Below, in pieces: positions 5,555-6,588 of a stretch of DNA of 6,588 nt. The stretch comes from Bacteroides sp. GTDB taxonomy: Bacteria; Bacteroidota; Bacteroidia; Bacteroidales; Bacteroidaceae. Position numbers and translations under genes: made by a program. The DNA is taken from contig DXOJ01000644.1 of assembly GCA_019412865.1 (NCBI GenBank), positions 4,714 to 11,301 on the forward strand, given 5' to 3'. How positions within the stretch are numbered: the first letter of the stretch is position 1; the number at the start of each line of letters is the position of its first letter. The notes under the pieces were generated by a model, which did not search any database, was not told the origin of the DNA, and saw nothing but the letters and a program-made list of their open reading frames with translations.

Positions 5555-6588
5555 ATGGCATATGCGGCAGATAAGATTACAGTAAATGGGATTCAACTGG
5601 GGCAACTTGAAAAAATGGATATTGTCAGTGAAGCGGGAGAACATGGCAAATTGACCCTTTGTGGATACTTAGTGGGAGAGCAAGGGGCGGAAACCCTGTA
5701 TGGTATTACAGAAGAGGAAAGCATATCCATCTATGTGGAGCAGACGTTGATTTTTTCGGGAATCATAACAAAAGCAAAAATATATGGTGTGGCTGAAACA
5801 ATCAAGATTGAGGTGGAAGCCAAAAGCAGAAGCATCCTGATGGATCGCAAGAAAAAGTCACGTTCATTTCAGGATACTTCCATGACGTACAGTCAGCTGG
5901 TGAAATTTATTATGGCAGAATACCCTGAAAGCGATATCATGCTTTCCATCGAGGACAGGCCTTTAGGCGATATTGCTGTTCAATATAAGGAAACGGATTG
6001 GATATTCCTAAAAAGGATGCTTTCTCAGCTACACGCCGCCATTTCATGCAGGGTCGCATCTGAGACTTTACAGCTATATGGAGGGGTACCGGATGTTGTC
6101 AAAGAAAAATGGGACTATGAAGTAAAAGGCTACCAAAAAGAACTTGGAATATATAATTACTGGCTCCAGCTTGGAATGAATGTCAGTGATACCGATTTTT
6201 TTGTGACGGAAATAGAGACAAATCATGTACCAGAGCTATTTGAAGAGGTGGAAGATGCAGGAAAACCTATAGTTATCCAAAATTTTTCGTATTCAATGAC
6301 GAAAGGGCTACTCTGCTGTTCTTGCAGGCTCCAGAAAAAGGAAGGGATTTTGGCACCAGTCCGATATCCCATGCACCTGATTGGTGTTGCACTGGAGGGG
6401 AATGTCTTGGAGATATCCGGAACTAAAATCAGGCTTCACCTAAAGATTGATGACGGAAACAGCCTTAGTGACGCCTATTGGTTTCCTTTTTCCACATTAT
6501 CGGCCTCGCCGGATGGAAGCGGCTGGTATTATATGCCGGAGAAAGGGGATAACATCAGGGTCTATTTCCCTTCCAAATTTACTAAGGA
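5555..6588 (+). CDS. Second VgrG/gp27-gp5-type hub-spike protein, paralogue of the preceding gene (3' end outside window)
   Basis: An open frame of 344 codons runs off the window end without a stop. The hub domain begins at once: ITVNGIQLGQLEKMDIV at 8-24, GKLTLCGYLVG at 31-41, then ISIYVEQTLIFSGIIT at 57-72. The typical motif SRSFQD is at 102-107, and VQYKETDWIFLKRMLS at 142-157. The second half of the hub runs to about 270. The OB-fold follows from about 274: LIGVALEGN, then YWFPFSTLSASPDGSGWYYM (308-327) and IRVYFP (334-339). The beta-helix expected next is cut off. It matches the 702-aa protein across hub and OB-fold but lacks that protein's N-terminal extension, and the synonymous positions have diverged, so the duplication is old. 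It may form the working spike together with, or as an alternative to, the first hub. It is an intact gene as far as visible. Confidence 0.92.
   Translation, partial: MAYAADKITVNGIQLGQLEKMDIVSEAGEHGKLTLCGYLVGEQGAETLYGITEEESISIYVEQTLIFSGIITKAKIYGVAETIKIEVEAKSRSILMDRKKKSRSFQDTSMTYSQLVKFIMAEYPESDIMLSIEDRPLGDIAVQYKETDWIFLKRMLSQLHAAISCRVASETLQLYGGVPDVVKEKWDYEVKGYQKELGIYNYWLQLGMNVSDTDFFVTEIETNHVPELFEEVEDAGKPIVIQNFSYSMTKGLLCCSCRLQKKEGILAPVRYPMHLIGVALEGNVLEISGTKIRLHLKIDDGNSLSDAYWFPFSTLSASPDGSGWYYMPEKGDNIRVYFPSKFTK

Noticed and set aside
5541..5557. Possibility that the two hub genes are one gene split by a frameshift or stop
   Set aside because: The first ends after a complete beta-helix, and the second starts with its own strong ribosome binding site and repeats the hub domain from its beginning. 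They are two full genes, not fragments.
5555..6588. Possibility that the second hub is an assembly duplication of the first
   Set aside because: The proteins differ widely outside a few conserved blocks and synonymous codons differ even within them, so this is true ancient paralogy.

Overview
The window is one uninterrupted block of six co-directional (+ strand) genes. They are packed end to end with overlaps or gaps of at most about 16 bases, and good Shine-Dalgarno sequences (GGAGGT, GGAGGAG, GGGAGG, AGGAGG) precede most starts. This spacing, the moderate GC, the lysine- and glutamate-rich proteins and the style of the hub proteins suggest a low-to-middle GC Firmicute, most likely a Clostridia/Lachnospiraceae member; that assignment is inference. 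No promoter, terminator, RNA gene, insertion sequence or CRISPR array is visible, so this is the interior of a longer operon cut at both ends.

The two genes that can be identified are at the right end: a complete 702-residue gene (3435-5543) and a 3'-truncated gene (5555 to the window end). Both encode VgrG/Pvc8/gp27-gp5-type hub or spike proteins of a contractile injection system (CIS) or a contractile phage tail. They are paralogues, sharing 15 of 23 residues in one hub block and 24 of 32 in one OB-fold block. The first has a 232-residue N-terminal extension that the second lacks. It ends in a beta-helix needle with six consecutive in-register octads, as in the T4 gp5 C-terminal domain.

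The four genes upstream (429, 231, 256 and 214 residues) belong to no family I can name with certainty. By position and visible features they are candidates for baseplate components. The 429-residue protein could be a wedge protein (gp6/P2 J/TssF-like role), the 231-residue protein a wedge partner (P2 I/TssG-like role), and the 256-residue protein carries a beta-rich module like those of fibre adaptors (TssK N-terminus or phage fibre attachment domains). The 214-residue protein has a charged helical N-terminus followed by a possible DcrB/Mog1-like domain. Its gene overlaps the hub gene by 26 bp, which suits an adaptor or loading chaperone for the hub's N-terminal extension.

Read together, this looks like the baseplate and spike module of a Gram-positive contractile injection system. 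Sheath, inner tube, AAA+ ATPase, PAAR tip and effector genes would be expected outside the window. The main points of interest are the two unequal hub paralogues in tandem, the extended first hub with its overlapping candidate adaptor, and the set of unnamed baseplate-like proteins.
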